A DNA stretch of 64,000 nucleotides from Effrenium voratum (Eukaryota > Sar > Dinophyceae > Suessiales > Symbiodiniaceae), in NCBI GenBank assembly GCA_963377175.1, contig CAUJNA010001472.1:1-64000 (forward strand). The letters are read 5' to 3'. Shown piece by piece: positions 50,343 through 58,915 of the stretch. The notes beneath the pieces were generated by a model. The model searched no databases. It was not told the origin of the DNA and saw only the letters and a list, made by a program, of their open reading frames with translations. Each line of letters opens with the position of its first letter. The first letter of the stretch is position 1. Made by a program: the position numbers and the translations under genes.

Positions 50343-51197
50343 TCAATTATCTAATTGAAAGAGAATGCTAAAAGAAATGGGAACGCCATGAAAATCAATT
50401 AATTCGTTTCTTGAAGTTGTTATTCTAAAGTGTAATCTTTTAATATTTTTACCGCCTACATCAATAAAATCTGCATATATGGGCGCTGTAAAATCTGTTA
50501 TAACTCCGCCAAGTTGTTGATTAATTTGAACTTTTTTAATTACTGAACTGCTGAAATTATTAGGTGCTGAATATTTATAATCGCTTAATTGTGGACAATT
50601 TATGTATATATTCTGAAAAGGAACTAAATTAAAGTATCCACTTAACCAAGATGACGCAGGTTCATAGACAATATAATTACTTAATAAATAGTTAATAGAT
50701 TTTGGTCTTAAATTGTCATATTCAAACTGTCCTCTGTTCCATTCACCATTTACATAAGTTTCTAATTCTTCATCTGTAGGTATTTTGATTTTGTAATTTA
50801 GAGGGTCATTTAATTTAAGTTCCATTTTGCGTTCGCTTTGTCCATATACTGTTAAGAATAAGTCAGGTGCAATATCATTAAATGCCGTGTTTAATTCTGA
50901 TTGTATTTTAAATGATAATTGATTGGCATAATAAATTTCACCGGATACATCAACGGCAGTGCTTCTCAATAATACATTGGAACTATTATACAACATAATA
51001 TAGAAGCGTTCGTAAAACCCTTTCTCTGTTGTATAAAACGGAGTGCTGAATGAACACTCTGTCACGAACATTTTTGTTCTTGGTGGAATTTCAAAGTTTT
51101 GGTCAAGTTCTATAATAAAGTCGCTGGTAGAATTGCTTTCTTGCAATCTGTAGGCACTATCAACATAGATTTTTTTATATGTTAATCTATCACTCAT
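50343..51197 (-). CDS. PLV minor capsid (penton-like) protein
   Basis: About 284 aa from MSDRLTYKKIYVDSAYRL (51197). The frame is open to 51212, but MSDR sits at the right distance from the TCTA box. The text IYVDSAYRLQESNSTSDFII, then PPRTKMFVTECSFSTPFY and the partner strands (FIDVGGKNIKRLHFRITTS) fit the single-jelly-roll penton protein of PLVs and Polintons, which occupies the capsid five-fold vertices. The length is usual for the family. It is transcribed divergently from the lipase gene, with only 42 bp between the start codons. Confidence 0.8.
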   Translation of the reverse strand: MSDRLTYKKIYVDSAYRLQESNSTSDFIIELDQNFEIPPRTKMFVTECSFSTPFYTTEKGFYERFYIMLYNSSNVLLRSTAVDVSGEIYYANQLSFKIQSELNTAFNDIAPDLFLTVYGQSERKMELKLNDPLNYKIKIPTDEELETYVNGEWNRGQFEYDNLRPKSINYLLSNYIVYEPASSWLSGYFNLVPFQNIYINCPQLSDYKYSAPNNFSSSVIKKVQINQQLGGVITDFTAPIYADFIDVGGKNIKRLHFRITTSRNELIDFHGVPISFSILFQLDN

Positions 51198-51212
51198 AAA
51201 TATAATATACAA

Positions 51213-51216
51213 TAGA
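51213..51216 (-). promoter_or_regulatory. Late-type TCTA box, penton gene
   Basis: Minus-strand ATTTCTATTG, 16 nt before the ATG at 51197, in an A/T-only setting. Confidence 0.6.
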
Positions 51217-51239
51217 AATTATAATATAATTATTATTAT

Positions 51240-52022
51240 ATGATTGGACGACAATTATTATTAGGTGCTATTGAAGGCAGGACGCCTACACAAATGATGG
51301 CAGGTGTAGCAAGTGATAAGGCGTATACGGCAGGTAAGGAATTAATAGAAGATGTATTTTTTAACCATAAAAAGAAATTGGAAGACAAAGTAGGAGGTTT
51401 CAATAAACATTTTGATAAGCAAATAATGAAACATAAAACACGTTATGCCGAAGAAATCAATGTTCAAAATAAAAATAAGATTGATGATGTTAAAGGTTTA
51501 GACGCCGCGTATTCAAATGTAAATGGAATAACAAGAATAGGCAACACATTATATATTGGTGGTACTGGTGCTAAAACGGGACTAAATCACAAAGTCAATG
51601 ATGTAATTGCAGATTTGTTTTTTATTCCTACTCATAATGTTCAATTAAGCGAAAGATATAAAGACGCAATGGAAGAATTAAGAAAAAATCCAGATGTCGA
51701 TAGAATTGTTGGACATAGCCTCGGTTCATCCGTTGTTCAAGAAATCAACAACAGACACGGCAACAAATATGCTAGTACTGTTTATTCATCGCCTTTTGTA
51801 TCAGGAAGTAATCAACAGAAAAACCCGCGACACTTACGATTTAGAAATCGTGGAGATCCTATAGCAATGTTTGATGACGCGGCAATAACTGGAGAAATAG
51901 AAAGCAATAATTTATTAGATAAACACAGTTTCAATAATTGGGAAGGAAATGGACTCACAAGTATAAATCCTACTACGGCAGTTTCAAACGGGTTTAATCC
52001 TAATTCAACACCAGAACAATAA
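51240..52022 (+). CDS. PLV class-3-lipase-like hydrolase
   Basis: 260 aa. Residues 1-85 are helical (capsid-associated or linker text). LDAAYSNVNGITRIGNTLY begins the hydrolase fold. DRIVGHSLGSSVVQEI carries the GxSxG nucleophile elbow with Ser160. An Asp in NRGDPIAMFDD and a His in LLDKHSFNNW complete a plausible triad. Class-3 lipases hydrolyse ester bonds in lipids. In PLVs such proteins may help membrane passage, by analogy with phospholipase domains in virions (inference). It is first in the plus-strand structural block. Confidence 0.8.
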   Translation: MIGRQLLLGAIEGRTPTQMMAGVASDKAYTAGKELIEDVFFNHKKKLEDKVGGFNKHFDKQIMKHKTRYAEEINVQNKNKIDDVKGLDAAYSNVNGITRIGNTLYIGGTGAKTGLNHKVNDVIADLFFIPTHNVQLSERYKDAMEELRKNPDVDRIVGHSLGSSVVQEINNRHGNKYASTVYSSPFVSGSNQQKNPRHLRFRNRGDPIAMFDDAAITGEIESNNLLDKHSFNNWEGNGLTSINPTTAVSNGFNPNSTPEQ

Positions 52023-52045
52023 ATAAATATATATATAACTTATAT

Positions 52046-52489
52046 ATGAGTATTGATGCTGAGAAATGGGACAACGATATTGAATATGCTTATAAGAAAA
52101 TGATAGAGCGAGAGAAAAAGAAAGAATACAACATATCAAATAGTAAATATGAATGTAATTGTGGCAAAGAAGTATTGAATAAAGATAAGGAAGAGCACGA
52201 AAGCAATGATTTAAATCATTTATACTACAGAAAAGGTAATATTGAAGGACTTATAATAGGCATGTATAGTGAAATTATTAACTATGAAAATGATTACTTA
52301 AAATTACATCCAGAAAATAACAAAATACATTATACAGATTATAGTAGAATTGATTATACCGACTTTTTAAAAGAACAAGAAGAAAAGACAATTCCATTAG
52401 ATGAAGATGATTTAAGTTATTTGTATAAGTATAGAGACAAATTAGAAGATTGTATAAAGCGTATAACTGAACTAACATTATCTCAATAA
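52046..52489 (+). CDS. PLV hypothetical with CxC/His site
   Basis: 147 aa. SKYECNCGKEVLNKDKEEHE contains C-x-C with a later His, possibly half of a zinc site with the following HL. The N- and C-termini are helical and charged. It lies 24 bp after the lipase gene and 12 bp before the next ORF, inside the capsid block. No family was recognised. Confidence 0.55.
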   Translation: MSIDAEKWDNDIEYAYKKMIEREKKKEYNISNSKYECNCGKEVLNKDKEEHESNDLNHLYYRKGNIEGLIIGMYSEIINYENDYLKLHPENNKIHYTDYSRIDYTDFLKEQEEKTIPLDEDDLSYLYKYRDKLEDCIKRITELTLSQ

Positions 52490-52500
52490 TATTAATAATA

Positions 52501-52722
52501 ATGTTTAGAAATAAAGACAAGCAAAACAAAATTCCATTAGAGAAGAAACTGACAAAAGAACCTACAAAATACGATAAACAATATAAAACATTAGATTATG
52601 ATACTTTAAAATATATAGTTGATACAAAAAATAATTATCTAATAAATACTATAAAAAATACAACTTCAAACAATTCTACTACAATGCTTCCACATAAGAA
52701 AAATATAAAAAATAAAAAATAA
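52501..52722 (+). CDS. PLV small hypothetical
   Basis: 73 aa, highly basic and Lys/Asn-rich (MFRNKDKQNKIPLEKK...HKKNIKNKK), with no motif. The ATG lies 12 bp after the previous stop and the stop 24 bp before the capsid ATG. Its codon use matches its neighbours. Confidence 0.5.
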   Translation: MFRNKDKQNKIPLEKKLTKEPTKYDKQYKTLDYDTLKYIVDTKNNYLINTIKNTTSNNSTTMLPHKKNIKNKK

Positions 52723-52728
52723 AATCTA
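52721..52728 (+). promoter_or_regulatory. Late-type TCTA box, capsid gene
   Basis: AAAATCTA, 18 nt before the capsid ATG. Confidence 0.75.
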
Positions 52729-52746
52729 TATCATCATATATAAGTA

Positions 52747-54348
52747 ATGGATAATATAATTGCAGAAAGTGAAACTACAATGATTAACTCGTTAAATTTT
52801 GGACTTCCAGAAACAGCACAATATATCACAGACAGAAGACACGTTAATTATTTTCCATCGGGTAGTAATGTCTATAATCCAAATGCAGGAAACAAGAATG
52901 TTAGATTTCATATTTCAGGTGAAGACAACACATATATTGATTTATCAAGTATTCGTTTATTTGCAAATCTTCAAAACACTGACGGAACACGAAGTCATTT
53001 TTTACGCCTGTTAGGTAATTTGTCATCCTTCTTCAGTCGTTATAGATGCACAGTAGGCGGACAACAGGTTCAGGATATTATTGAATACAATAGGCACTGT
53101 GAATTGTATAACTCCTTCAAAAGTCAAGATGCCCGAGATATGGACGATTTAGAAAGTAGCGCCAATCCTCGATGGGATGATGACTGGCGACACACATATG
53201 CTACTGGATTAGCAGAATTTCTTGATGCTAATAATGAACGAGGAACTACTGGAACAGCACCAGATGGTGCGTTAGTCACCGCGGGAGATCATAATAATTG
53301 GGGCGATTTAACAGCACGATATACCCGCCATTCAGTTGCAGGAATACCCGGCGCTAATGGTTATATGAGATTAGGACATAAACCGGTATGTGGACTGTTA
53401 GAAAGCAATTATTATCTACCTTTACGATATGCTCCGCTTGAACTGGAATTTACAATTGTATCGGATGAGCACGTACCAGTAATTACACCATTTGCTACTC
53501 GTGATGCAGCGGGGGATTTAATCAACAACACATATACTGACAAATACGGCTACTATTTCACAACAGGAGACACCTCAACGCAGTGGGAATTAAATAACGT
53601 AATTATAAGAGCCGAGGTAATTCAATTAGACAATACGGTCAATAATAACATAGTGAAACATTTGTTAGAGGGTCAAAGTTTGAAATTAGTTTTTCCAATG
53701 TATCACACTATGACACAATCATTCAACGCGGCAGGAAATGAAATTAATATGAATATTGTTAAATCCGCTTCTAAATTAAATGGTTGTTTCATTACATTGT
53801 ATCGCCCACCAAGAGCAGGAACTGACCCACAAAATACTAATTATTACAGACAAGACAACTACATTTACAAGCGATGGACTTATTTTTACAATCCGATGAT
53901 TAATTCTCGTATTTTTGATGGTCCTGATCCAGATGGAGCTGATCGCGCGACATACCAAGGAAAGGGCTTTCAAAATTCAGATTTAAACTTAACGTGGCAA
54001 TTACAAATCTACAACAAGAAATATCCAGAGTTTGAATGTCAATCAATGGCAGAAACTGCATATTATTTAAGACGAACATTACACTATTTGAACCCTGACC
54101 AAGACGCCTTTAGCATTTCATATAAACGCTACAGAGAAGACAAGTTCGTTATTGGTATATCGTTTGAGAAAATGGCAGACACTAATTTTACTGGACAGAA
54201 TACTAAAATGGGAGGTTTACTCGTTTTTAAATTGAAAGGAAGCAACAGAGCACTGACAGATAATGAAGATGTGCGAGAATTATTTGTGCATATGATTTCG
54301 GAGTCTGTTCTGGAATTACGCGAATCCGGAAGCATAATTTATGACTAA
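52747..54348 (+). CDS. PLV major capsid protein (double jelly roll)
   Basis: 533 aa, the usual length. The N-terminal anchor (ITDRRHVNYFPSGSNVYNPN) is followed by strands such as YIDLSSIRLFANLQNTDG and RYRCTVGGQQVQDIIEYN, then the second jelly roll from about residue 270, including NNVIIRAEVIQLDN and TYFYNPMINSRIF. It assembles as trimers forming the icosahedral shell. The same N-terminal pattern recurs in the GC-rich fragment at 61883. It is preceded by a clear TCTA late-type box, as expected for a structural gene. No frame fault is present, so the gene looks functional. Confidence 0.9.
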   Translation: MDNIIAESETTMINSLNFGLPETAQYITDRRHVNYFPSGSNVYNPNAGNKNVRFHISGEDNTYIDLSSIRLFANLQNTDGTRSHFLRLLGNLSSFFSRYRCTVGGQQVQDIIEYNRHCELYNSFKSQDARDMDDLESSANPRWDDDWRHTYATGLAEFLDANNERGTTGTAPDGALVTAGDHNNWGDLTARYTRHSVAGIPGANGYMRLGHKPVCGLLESNYYLPLRYAPLELEFTIVSDEHVPVITPFATRDAAGDLINNTYTDKYGYYFTTGDTSTQWELNNVIIRAEVIQLDNTVNNNIVKHLLEGQSLKLVFPMYHTMTQSFNAAGNEINMNIVKSASKLNGCFITLYRPPRAGTDPQNTNYYRQDNYIYKRWTYFYNPMINSRIFDGPDPDGADRATYQGKGFQNSDLNLTWQLQIYNKKYPEFECQSMAETAYYLRRTLHYLNPDQDAFSISYKRYREDKFVIGISFEKMADTNFTGQNTKMGGLLVFKLKGSNRALTDNEDVRELFVHMISESVLELRESGSIIYD

Positions 54349-54352
54349 AATT

Positions 54353-54360
54353 AAAATCTA
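54353..54360 (+). promoter_or_regulatory. Late-type TCTA box
   Basis: AAAATCTA, 13 nt before the ATG at 54374. Confidence 0.7.
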
Positions 54361-54373
54361 TGATTAATATATA

Positions 54374-54691
54374 ATGTATAAATTTCATAAACGAAATAAC
54401 TTAAAAAATAAAGGTAAGATATTCTTACAATCCTCGCAAATTAAATATAGTCCATTTGATTTAAAAGATAATGAATATCTAAAACACCTACACGAACAAA
54501 TGAAATTAAGAAATTCACAAGAAGCATCAGTAGCATTTAGAAAACACATTCAAGAAGGACACGCCAGAGCAAATTATCAAAATGAATTAGACAGATTAAC
54601 AATGGAACTACATCGCCCAAATCTACCACATTCGACGAAGGAGCATTTAGAAAAACGAATTAAGGAGCTGGAAAAATTAACATTTACTTAA
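54374..54691 (+). CDS. PLV small coiled-coil protein
   Basis: 105 aa: a basic start (MYKFHKRNNLKNKGK), then FDLKDNEYLKHLHEQMKLRN and a C-terminal helix (STKEHLEKRIKELEKL) with heptad spacing. It directly follows the capsid gene with its own TCTA box, which suggests a virion component or scaffold. No family was recognised. Confidence 0.6.
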   Translation: MYKFHKRNNLKNKGKIFLQSSQIKYSPFDLKDNEYLKHLHEQMKLRNSQEASVAFRKHIQEGHARANYQNELDRLTMELHRPNLPHSTKEHLEKRIKELEKLTFT

Positions 54692-54715
54692 AATTTATTA
54701 TAATAATATTAATAA

Positions 54716-54719
54716 TCTA
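54716..54719 (+). promoter_or_regulatory. Possible late-type TCTA box
   Basis: AATAATCTAACT, 18 nt before the ATG at 54738. It is weaker because the A run is interrupted. Confidence 0.45.
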
Positions 54720-54737
54720 ACTATTATTATAATAAAT

Positions 54738-55718
54738 ATGGCAACTACAGCAAGTTTAGAATTAATAAATCCATATGCAAAATTTGGATTGAAACGACGC
54801 CCCACTTATGAAGAAAGTGTAGGTCTAATTGGCGAAAATGATTTAATAACAGGAAAACTACCTAACCGAGATGCTACATTCTTCAAAGCAAGTCCTCAAG
54901 GAAGTTTTTTTGATGGAAGCGACCATTTAGAATTATTGAAAGACCAACAAATGAGAATATTAGACAGACAAATGAGAGAACTAATGATGAAACAGGAAGC
55001 GCGCAGAAACGGGCACACTTATGCAGTGCATAGGATGAATGCTGACACACCATTAACCAGAAACGCAGAAGCAATAGAAGATGAATATGATTTTTCCACA
55101 CCGCTACAAACAACAAGACAACACGAGGCAATGGTAGATACAAGGCTACAAGAACTAACCACAGCAACAAAAGAAAGAGTAAATGAAGTGAGCCAAGCAA
55201 TGGCATCAAACTTACGAGAAATGGGTGGAACAATTTTTCAAAGAATGCTAGGCAATAGACAATCAGCACCATCGGCAACAACAAGAACAGTACCGGATAA
55301 TCTCCCAGTATTAGAATACGAAGGTTCGCCAATTTCAGGCGGAGATGATGCCCAAGTAGAATATCAAGCCACAGGAGCATCAAGTTCAACGCCACAGCAA
55401 CCACCACCATTACCATTATATCCAGTATTCAAAACAACAATAGATAATAATATTAGTCCTGCTTACTGGAAAAACAACCCTAATTTAACAGTAGATGATA
55501 TTAAATTTAAATTTTATTTAAGAGGAATTCAAGTGCCACAAGAAAACGAAATACAAGAAGAATTGAAACACAAAGGCAGAGGCAAGGCGAGAACGTACAA
55601 AGAATATTTAGTAGATATGATTTTAGACACTATTGATAATGGCGGGTGGATAGTAAATTTAGGCAAAGGTAGAATAGAAGAACTCAAGGCAAGTTTTAAG
55701 GGCAAAGGTAAGAAATAA
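54738..55718 (+). CDS. PLV hypothetical structural-block protein
   Basis: 326 aa. It begins MATTASLELINPYAKFGLKR. A helical region (QQMRILDRQMRELMMKQEAR) is followed by a Ser/Pro linker (STPQQPPPLPLYP) and a C-terminal basic domain (GIQVPQENEIQEELKHKGRG to FKGKGKK). The KGRGKARTYKEYLVDMILDT segment could bind nucleic acid. Placed between capsid and packaging genes, it may be a minor virion or core protein (inference only). Confidence 0.6.
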   Translation: MATTASLELINPYAKFGLKRRPTYEESVGLIGENDLITGKLPNRDATFFKASPQGSFFDGSDHLELLKDQQMRILDRQMRELMMKQEARRNGHTYAVHRMNADTPLTRNAEAIEDEYDFSTPLQTTRQHEAMVDTRLQELTTATKERVNEVSQAMASNLREMGGTIFQRMLGNRQSAPSATTRTVPDNLPVLEYEGSPISGGDDAQVEYQATGASSSTPQQPPPLPLYPVFKTTIDNNISPAYWKNNPNLTVDDIKFKFYLRGIQVPQENEIQEELKHKGRGKARTYKEYLVDMILDTIDNGGWIVNLGKGRIEELKASFKGKGKK

Positions 55719-55733
55719 AAATAAATAATAATA

Positions 55734-56540
55734 ATGATAATATTAACGAAAAATATACTGAAAAGAAAGAAGCAGAAATTCAATGACACATATGATGACG
55801 ACAGTTTTTCAATACATAACCTAATGAAACCAAACACTTCAACAACAATACAACCACCGAAATTGATGAAAAAAGGCATACCGAGAGAATTTATTGACAT
55901 TGCAACCAACACAGATACAATCGCCACAGAAACCAGAGAGACTCAAGAAAAGTTATACAATGATGCAAATCAACCATTAAATATGACATTTGAAGCGTTT
56001 AAGGTAAAGGAAAACCAAGACAATATGTTTAAAATAATGCTTAAAAACTTTTGGCGCAACACATACAAAAGAAATGAGCCAACAAGAACACAAGCAACAC
56101 AAACACTGAAAAACCAACGCGACGCAATGGTGTCAGCCTTTACTAAAATGCTCGACAACAACAAACCGCCAGAACCACCGCCAAAGAAACCACCAGACGA
56201 GGATGACAGCGATGAAGAAGAAAAGAAGTACAAACTGACAAAAATGATAGAAATAATGCTACGCAACGGCGCTACAATAGCAGATATCATATTAAACTTA
56301 TCACACAGTGCAGTTGCAACAACTATAAATATCGCAGATTTAGTCAATCAGATAACAGCAGGAAATGCACAAGGTAGCAATAGCAATTCATCAAATGAAG
56401 CTATTAGTGTTCATAGTTCTCCACCTATTACTGTTCATAGTTCTTCATCTGAAAGTCCAACAGAAATACCAGCACCAACAGAAGACGAAGAAGAAGAAGA
56501 AAACCAACATTTCAATTTTGAAAAATTAAAATCTAAATAA
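55734..56540 (+). CDS. PLV hypothetical, Pro/acidic linker protein
   Basis: 268 aa. N-terminal basic text (MIILTKNILKRKKQKF), a central PEPPPKKPPDEDDSDEEEKK linker, then a helical and hydrophobic segment (IEIMLRNGATIADIILNLSH) that might be amphipathic, and a Ser-rich acidic C-terminus with a repeat (SVHSSPPITVHSSSSE). No family was recognised. It starts 16 bp after the preceding stop. A membrane-active or capsid-internal role is possible but not shown. Confidence 0.55.
   Translation: MIILTKNILKRKKQKFNDTYDDDSFSIHNLMKPNTSTTIQPPKLMKKGIPREFIDIATNTDTIATETRETQEKLYNDANQPLNMTFEAFKVKENQDNMFKIMLKNFWRNTYKRNEPTRTQATQTLKNQRDAMVSAFTKMLDNNKPPEPPPKKPPDEDDSDEEEKKYKLTKMIEIMLRNGATIADIILNLSHSAVATTINIADLVNQITAGNAQGSNSNSSNEAISVHSSPPITVHSSSSESPTEIPAPTEDEEEEENQHFNFEKLKSK
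56528..56535 (+). promoter_or_regulatory. Late-type TCTA box
   Basis: AAAATCTA, 16 nt before the ATG at 56552. It overlaps the end of the previous coding region. Confidence 0.7.
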
Positions 56541-56551
56541 TATTATATATA

Positions 56552-56779
56552 ATGGGTTCAAGTAAATCAAAACCAGTAGAAATTGATGATGAAGAGGCTA
56601 TTAAAGTTATAAAAGATATAGATGTAAATACGATAAGTGAAATGTCAAGAATTGATATTCTACAAATAAATTCATTGAAAGCAATAATCAATAAATTAGA
56701 AAAAGTTAATGAATGTAAAAAAGATAAAACATATTATAAATTTCCTGCCTTAAATTTATGTAGCTATTCTTTATTCTAA
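56552..56779 (+). CDS. PLV small protein with N-myristoylation-like start
   Basis: 75 aa. MGSSKSKPVEIDD has Gly2, Ser at positions 3-4 and 6 and Lys at 5 and 7, matching the eukaryotic N-myristoyltransferase consensus with adjacent basic residues. The remainder is one or two helices (INSLKAIINKLEKVNE). Lipidation would place it at membranes. Preceded by a late-type box. The function is unknown. Confidence 0.55.
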   Translation: MGSSKSKPVEIDDEEAIKVIKDIDVNTISEMSRIDILQINSLKAIINKLEKVNECKKDKTYYKFPALNLCSYSLF

Positions 56780-56808
56780 ATTGATAATATTAACATACAT
56801 TAATATTA

Positions 56809-57042
56809 TTAATTACTATCATAATCTGTCATTTCACTTTCGGGTAATTTTGTTGAGGCGTTGCTACACATATCATCTATTAAATCTTCTTCATCAACAA
56901 AATTATTTTGAAATCTTAATAATTCCTCGTCTGTTGGTCGTCTTTTTAACACTTTATAAAGTTTATGTATCCAAGAATTAGTATGAAAGTTATAATTACC
57001 TCTACGATAAAATCCACCACATCTACATAGTTTCATTGACAT
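56809..57042 (-). CDS. PLV small Cys-containing protein
   Basis: 77 aa: MSMKLCRCGGFYRRGNYNFH has C-x-C, and a His pair 11-17 residues on (NFHTNSWIHK) could complete a zinc site. The C-terminal half is acidic. A TCTA sits on its strand 20 nt upstream (57063-57066). It lies tail to tail with the previous gene and upstream of nothing on its own strand, so it is expressed from its own promoter. Confidence 0.55.
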   Translation of the reverse strand: MSMKLCRCGGFYRRGNYNFHTNSWIHKLYKVLKRRPTDEELLRFQNNFVDEEDLIDDMCSNASTKLPESEMTDYDSN

Positions 57043-57062
57043 ATTATTATATTATATTAAAT

Positions 57063-57066
57063 TAGA
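57063..57066 (-). promoter_or_regulatory. Late-type TCTA box
   Basis: Minus-strand GATATTCTAATTT, 20 nt before the ATG at 57042. Confidence 0.5.
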
Positions 57067-57072
57067 ATATCT

Positions 57073-57837
57073 TTATTCATCATTCGTAAATTGAAACGCC
57101 TGTTCAAATCTGATATGAAACATTTTGTTAATGTCTTTAGCATTCATATTCACGTAGAAGAAACTATAAGGTGCGTCATTAACGGCTTGATGATACATAT
57201 CTAATAATTGCTGTTTATCAACAATGGCGCTATTTTCTTCAATAAAACTCATTAACTCACTTGCATTTTTCAACATAAAAATATATAATGAACTGGCATT
57301 TAAACGAATGATAGGCGCTAAAACATTATATTTTTGTGTTGAACAAATTACACTTACTGCATCGTGCCTGCCTCTTGTAAATAATCCATGTAATAATTTA
57401 CTATATCTAACAAATTTAGGGTCGTCTGCGTGGTCATCAATAACGATTAATATTGAATGCAGTTTCTTTATCTTTTTAGATTTCATATAATTAATTATTT
57501 TCTTCTGTCTTTCAATTACATTTTCTAAATCACTTGGATTATAATTATCAAAATAAATTTGTTCTTTTTCATCATCTACGTGCAATTCGTCCCTGATATA
57601 TTTTTTAACTTCTGTAAATGTAGGGTCGTTATGGACACTGGGTGAAAATATAAATATTCTTGCGAATGAATTTCTATAAACATTCAATATTAAATTTTGA
57701 ATAAGGACAGTCTTCCCGCCCTTTGAACTCGCGACTATAATACTTCTAAATGGTAATTTTGGCACGTGCTCATATTTAGATTGTTTGAATTCATATTCAG
57801 TTATGTTTATTGGTTTTATTATTGGAACATCTGTCAT
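57073..57837 (-). CDS. PLV genome-packaging ATPase (A32/FtsK-HerA type)
   Basis: 254 aa. Walker A is ASSKGGKT (36-43), with Ala in place of the first Gly, as PLV enzymes often show. Walker B is ILIVIDDHADD (D134, D135). Text between them (IFIFSPSVHNDPTF) and after them (LFTRGRHDAVSVICSTQKYN, with a sensor-like Gln) matches the packaging ATPases of PLVs, virophages and giant viruses, which pump DNA into the preformed capsid. The length is typical. A late-type TCTA box lies 20 nt upstream. It is one of the four hallmark morphogenesis genes here, beside the capsid and penton proteins. Confidence 0.9.
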   Translation of the reverse strand: MTDVPIIKPINITEYEFKQSKYEHVPKLPFRSIIVASSKGGKTVLIQNLILNVYRNSFARIFIFSPSVHNDPTFTEVKKYIRDELHVDDEKEQIYFDNYNPSDLENVIERQKKIINYMKSKKIKKLHSILIVIDDHADDPKFVRYSKLLHGLFTRGRHDAVSVICSTQKYNVLAPIIRLNASSLYIFMLKNASELMSFIEENSAIVDKQQLLDMYHQAVNDAPYSFFYVNMNAKDINKMFHIRFEQAFQFTNDE

Positions 57838-57856
57838 AATTGATATTAAAGATATA

Positions 57857-57860
57857 TAGA
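57857..57860 (-). promoter_or_regulatory. Late-type TCTA box, ATPase gene
   Basis: Minus-strand AATTTTCTATATATC, 20 nt before the ATG at 57837. Confidence 0.65.
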
Positions 57861-57896
57861 AAATTATATTTAAAAATTAACTTGTAATTATTATTA

Positions 57897-58023
57897 AATG
57901 GACGTGAGGAACGAGCCTCGCGTGCTAACGCGACCATCATTTTTATGATATGCTGGTGGCGAATATCATAAAAATGGAACAGGTTGTCGCGAAGCTTCGC
58001 GAGGCATCGCCGATGCGTCCATT
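57897..58023. repeat. GC-rich compound inverted repeat
   Basis: Arms of about 55 bp face each other: AATGGACG, then CCTCGCG, then CGCGAC, then ATTTTTATGATAT on both, with an 11-bp centre (GCTGGTGGCGA). Inside the arms are smaller palindromes, including the perfect CGCGAAGCTTCGCG and CATCGCCGATG. The block is far richer in GC than the surrounding viral DNA and carries no ORF. Confidence 0.85.
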
Positions 58024-58171
58024 GCTACAATCAATAAGCATTGAAGCTAATTAGTTTGTATCTCTCTCGCGCGTGCAATGAAAACCCCAAGTGCTGTGCC
58101 CACCAATATTCTATTATGCATGAAAATAATAAAATTAAATAATTTAAATAATTATTTTATCTTATTATTAT
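58024..58171. other. Non-coding spacer after the inverted repeat
   Basis: A mixed-composition stretch (TCTCTCTCGCGCGTGC) that grades back into AT-rich viral DNA. No ORF. Confidence 0.5.
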
Positions 58172-58354
58172 ATGACTGTTATCCATTGCAATTGTTGTAA
58201 AACTTATGATAGCAAATATTTATTTAAACATCTAAATTCAAAACATCATCAGAAATTTGTAGAATATAGATGGAATAAAGACGATACAATGAAAAAACTT
58301 TACAAGAAAAGAAAGACAGAAATGAAAAATAAATTATCTTATTATTTAATATGA
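58172..58354 (+). CDS. PLV C2H2 zinc-finger peptide
   Basis: 60 aa: HCNCCKTYDSKYLFKHLNSK has the C-x2-C-x12-H-x3-4-H pattern of a single C2H2 finger, followed by a basic tail (KKLYKKRKTEMKNK). The stop overlaps the next ATG (ATGA), suggesting coupled translation or a shared transcript. A DNA- or RNA-binding role is inferred. Confidence 0.6.
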   Translation: MTVIHCNCCKTYDSKYLFKHLNSKHHQKFVEYRWNKDDTMKKLYKKRKTEMKNKLSYYLI

Positions 58355-58539
58355 AAAGGAGTTATACAGATTATATTAATATAATAGATGAAATGGAGAA
58401 TATAGAACAAGTAATAATTACTGACAATAAAATAAAAAAATGTTGTTATTATTCATTAGAAATAATTAAGTTAGGAATTCAATATCTCAAAAATAAAAAT
58501 GTAAATATTAATATAAATGGGAAAAAAGAAAAAGAGTAA
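58351..58539 (+). CDS. PLV small hypothetical
   Basis: 62 aa, MKRSYTDYINIIDEMENIEQ..., ending NININGKKEKE. It overlaps the previous gene by 4 nt and the next by 23 nt. Helical, with one CC pair (KKCCYYSLE). No motif. Confidence 0.45.
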   Translation: MKRSYTDYINIIDEMENIEQVIITDNKIKKCCYYSLEIIKLGIQYLKNKNVNININGKKEKE

Positions 58540-58835
58540 AGGCAAAGAAAGACCAACACCAGATATTGAAGCACGGAGAGAAACAGCAGAAAGTGTTAAA
58601 TCAATGGGTGAAAGTAAGACTATAAAATGTGATAAATGTAATCACATAATGAATTTTAAAAATGAATTGACAGTAGATAAGAAAGGTGGAGTTAAAGTTA
58701 GTTGTGTCCCATGTATGTTTTCTTATAAAAAAAACAGATAAAGATTTTAATATTCAGAAAAGAACAGATGGCGATATGGTTATTGAAACTAACGAACATT
58801 TGATTAATGTTAGTTTTAACAGGGACATAAGTTAG
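58517..58835 (+). CDS. PLV zinc-ribbon-like protein, probable frame fault
   Basis: The frame as given ends at 58741 (74 aa): a Lys-rich start (MGKKKKSKGKERPTP), then IKCDKCNHIMNF...VSCVPCMFSYKK, a C-x2-C...C-x2-C zinc ribbon. Removing one base from the A8 run at 58727-58734 extends it by about 32 coherent residues (KDFNIQKRTDGDMVIE...) to a stop at 58835. Zinc ribbons of this type occur in transcription factors. The role here is unknown. Confidence 0.55.
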
Positions 58836-58915
58836 TATTTAAAGAGTAGATTTAACATAAATGCACTTTATAAATATATAATTAAATAAATAATTATCTA
58901 AATAAATATATAGTA

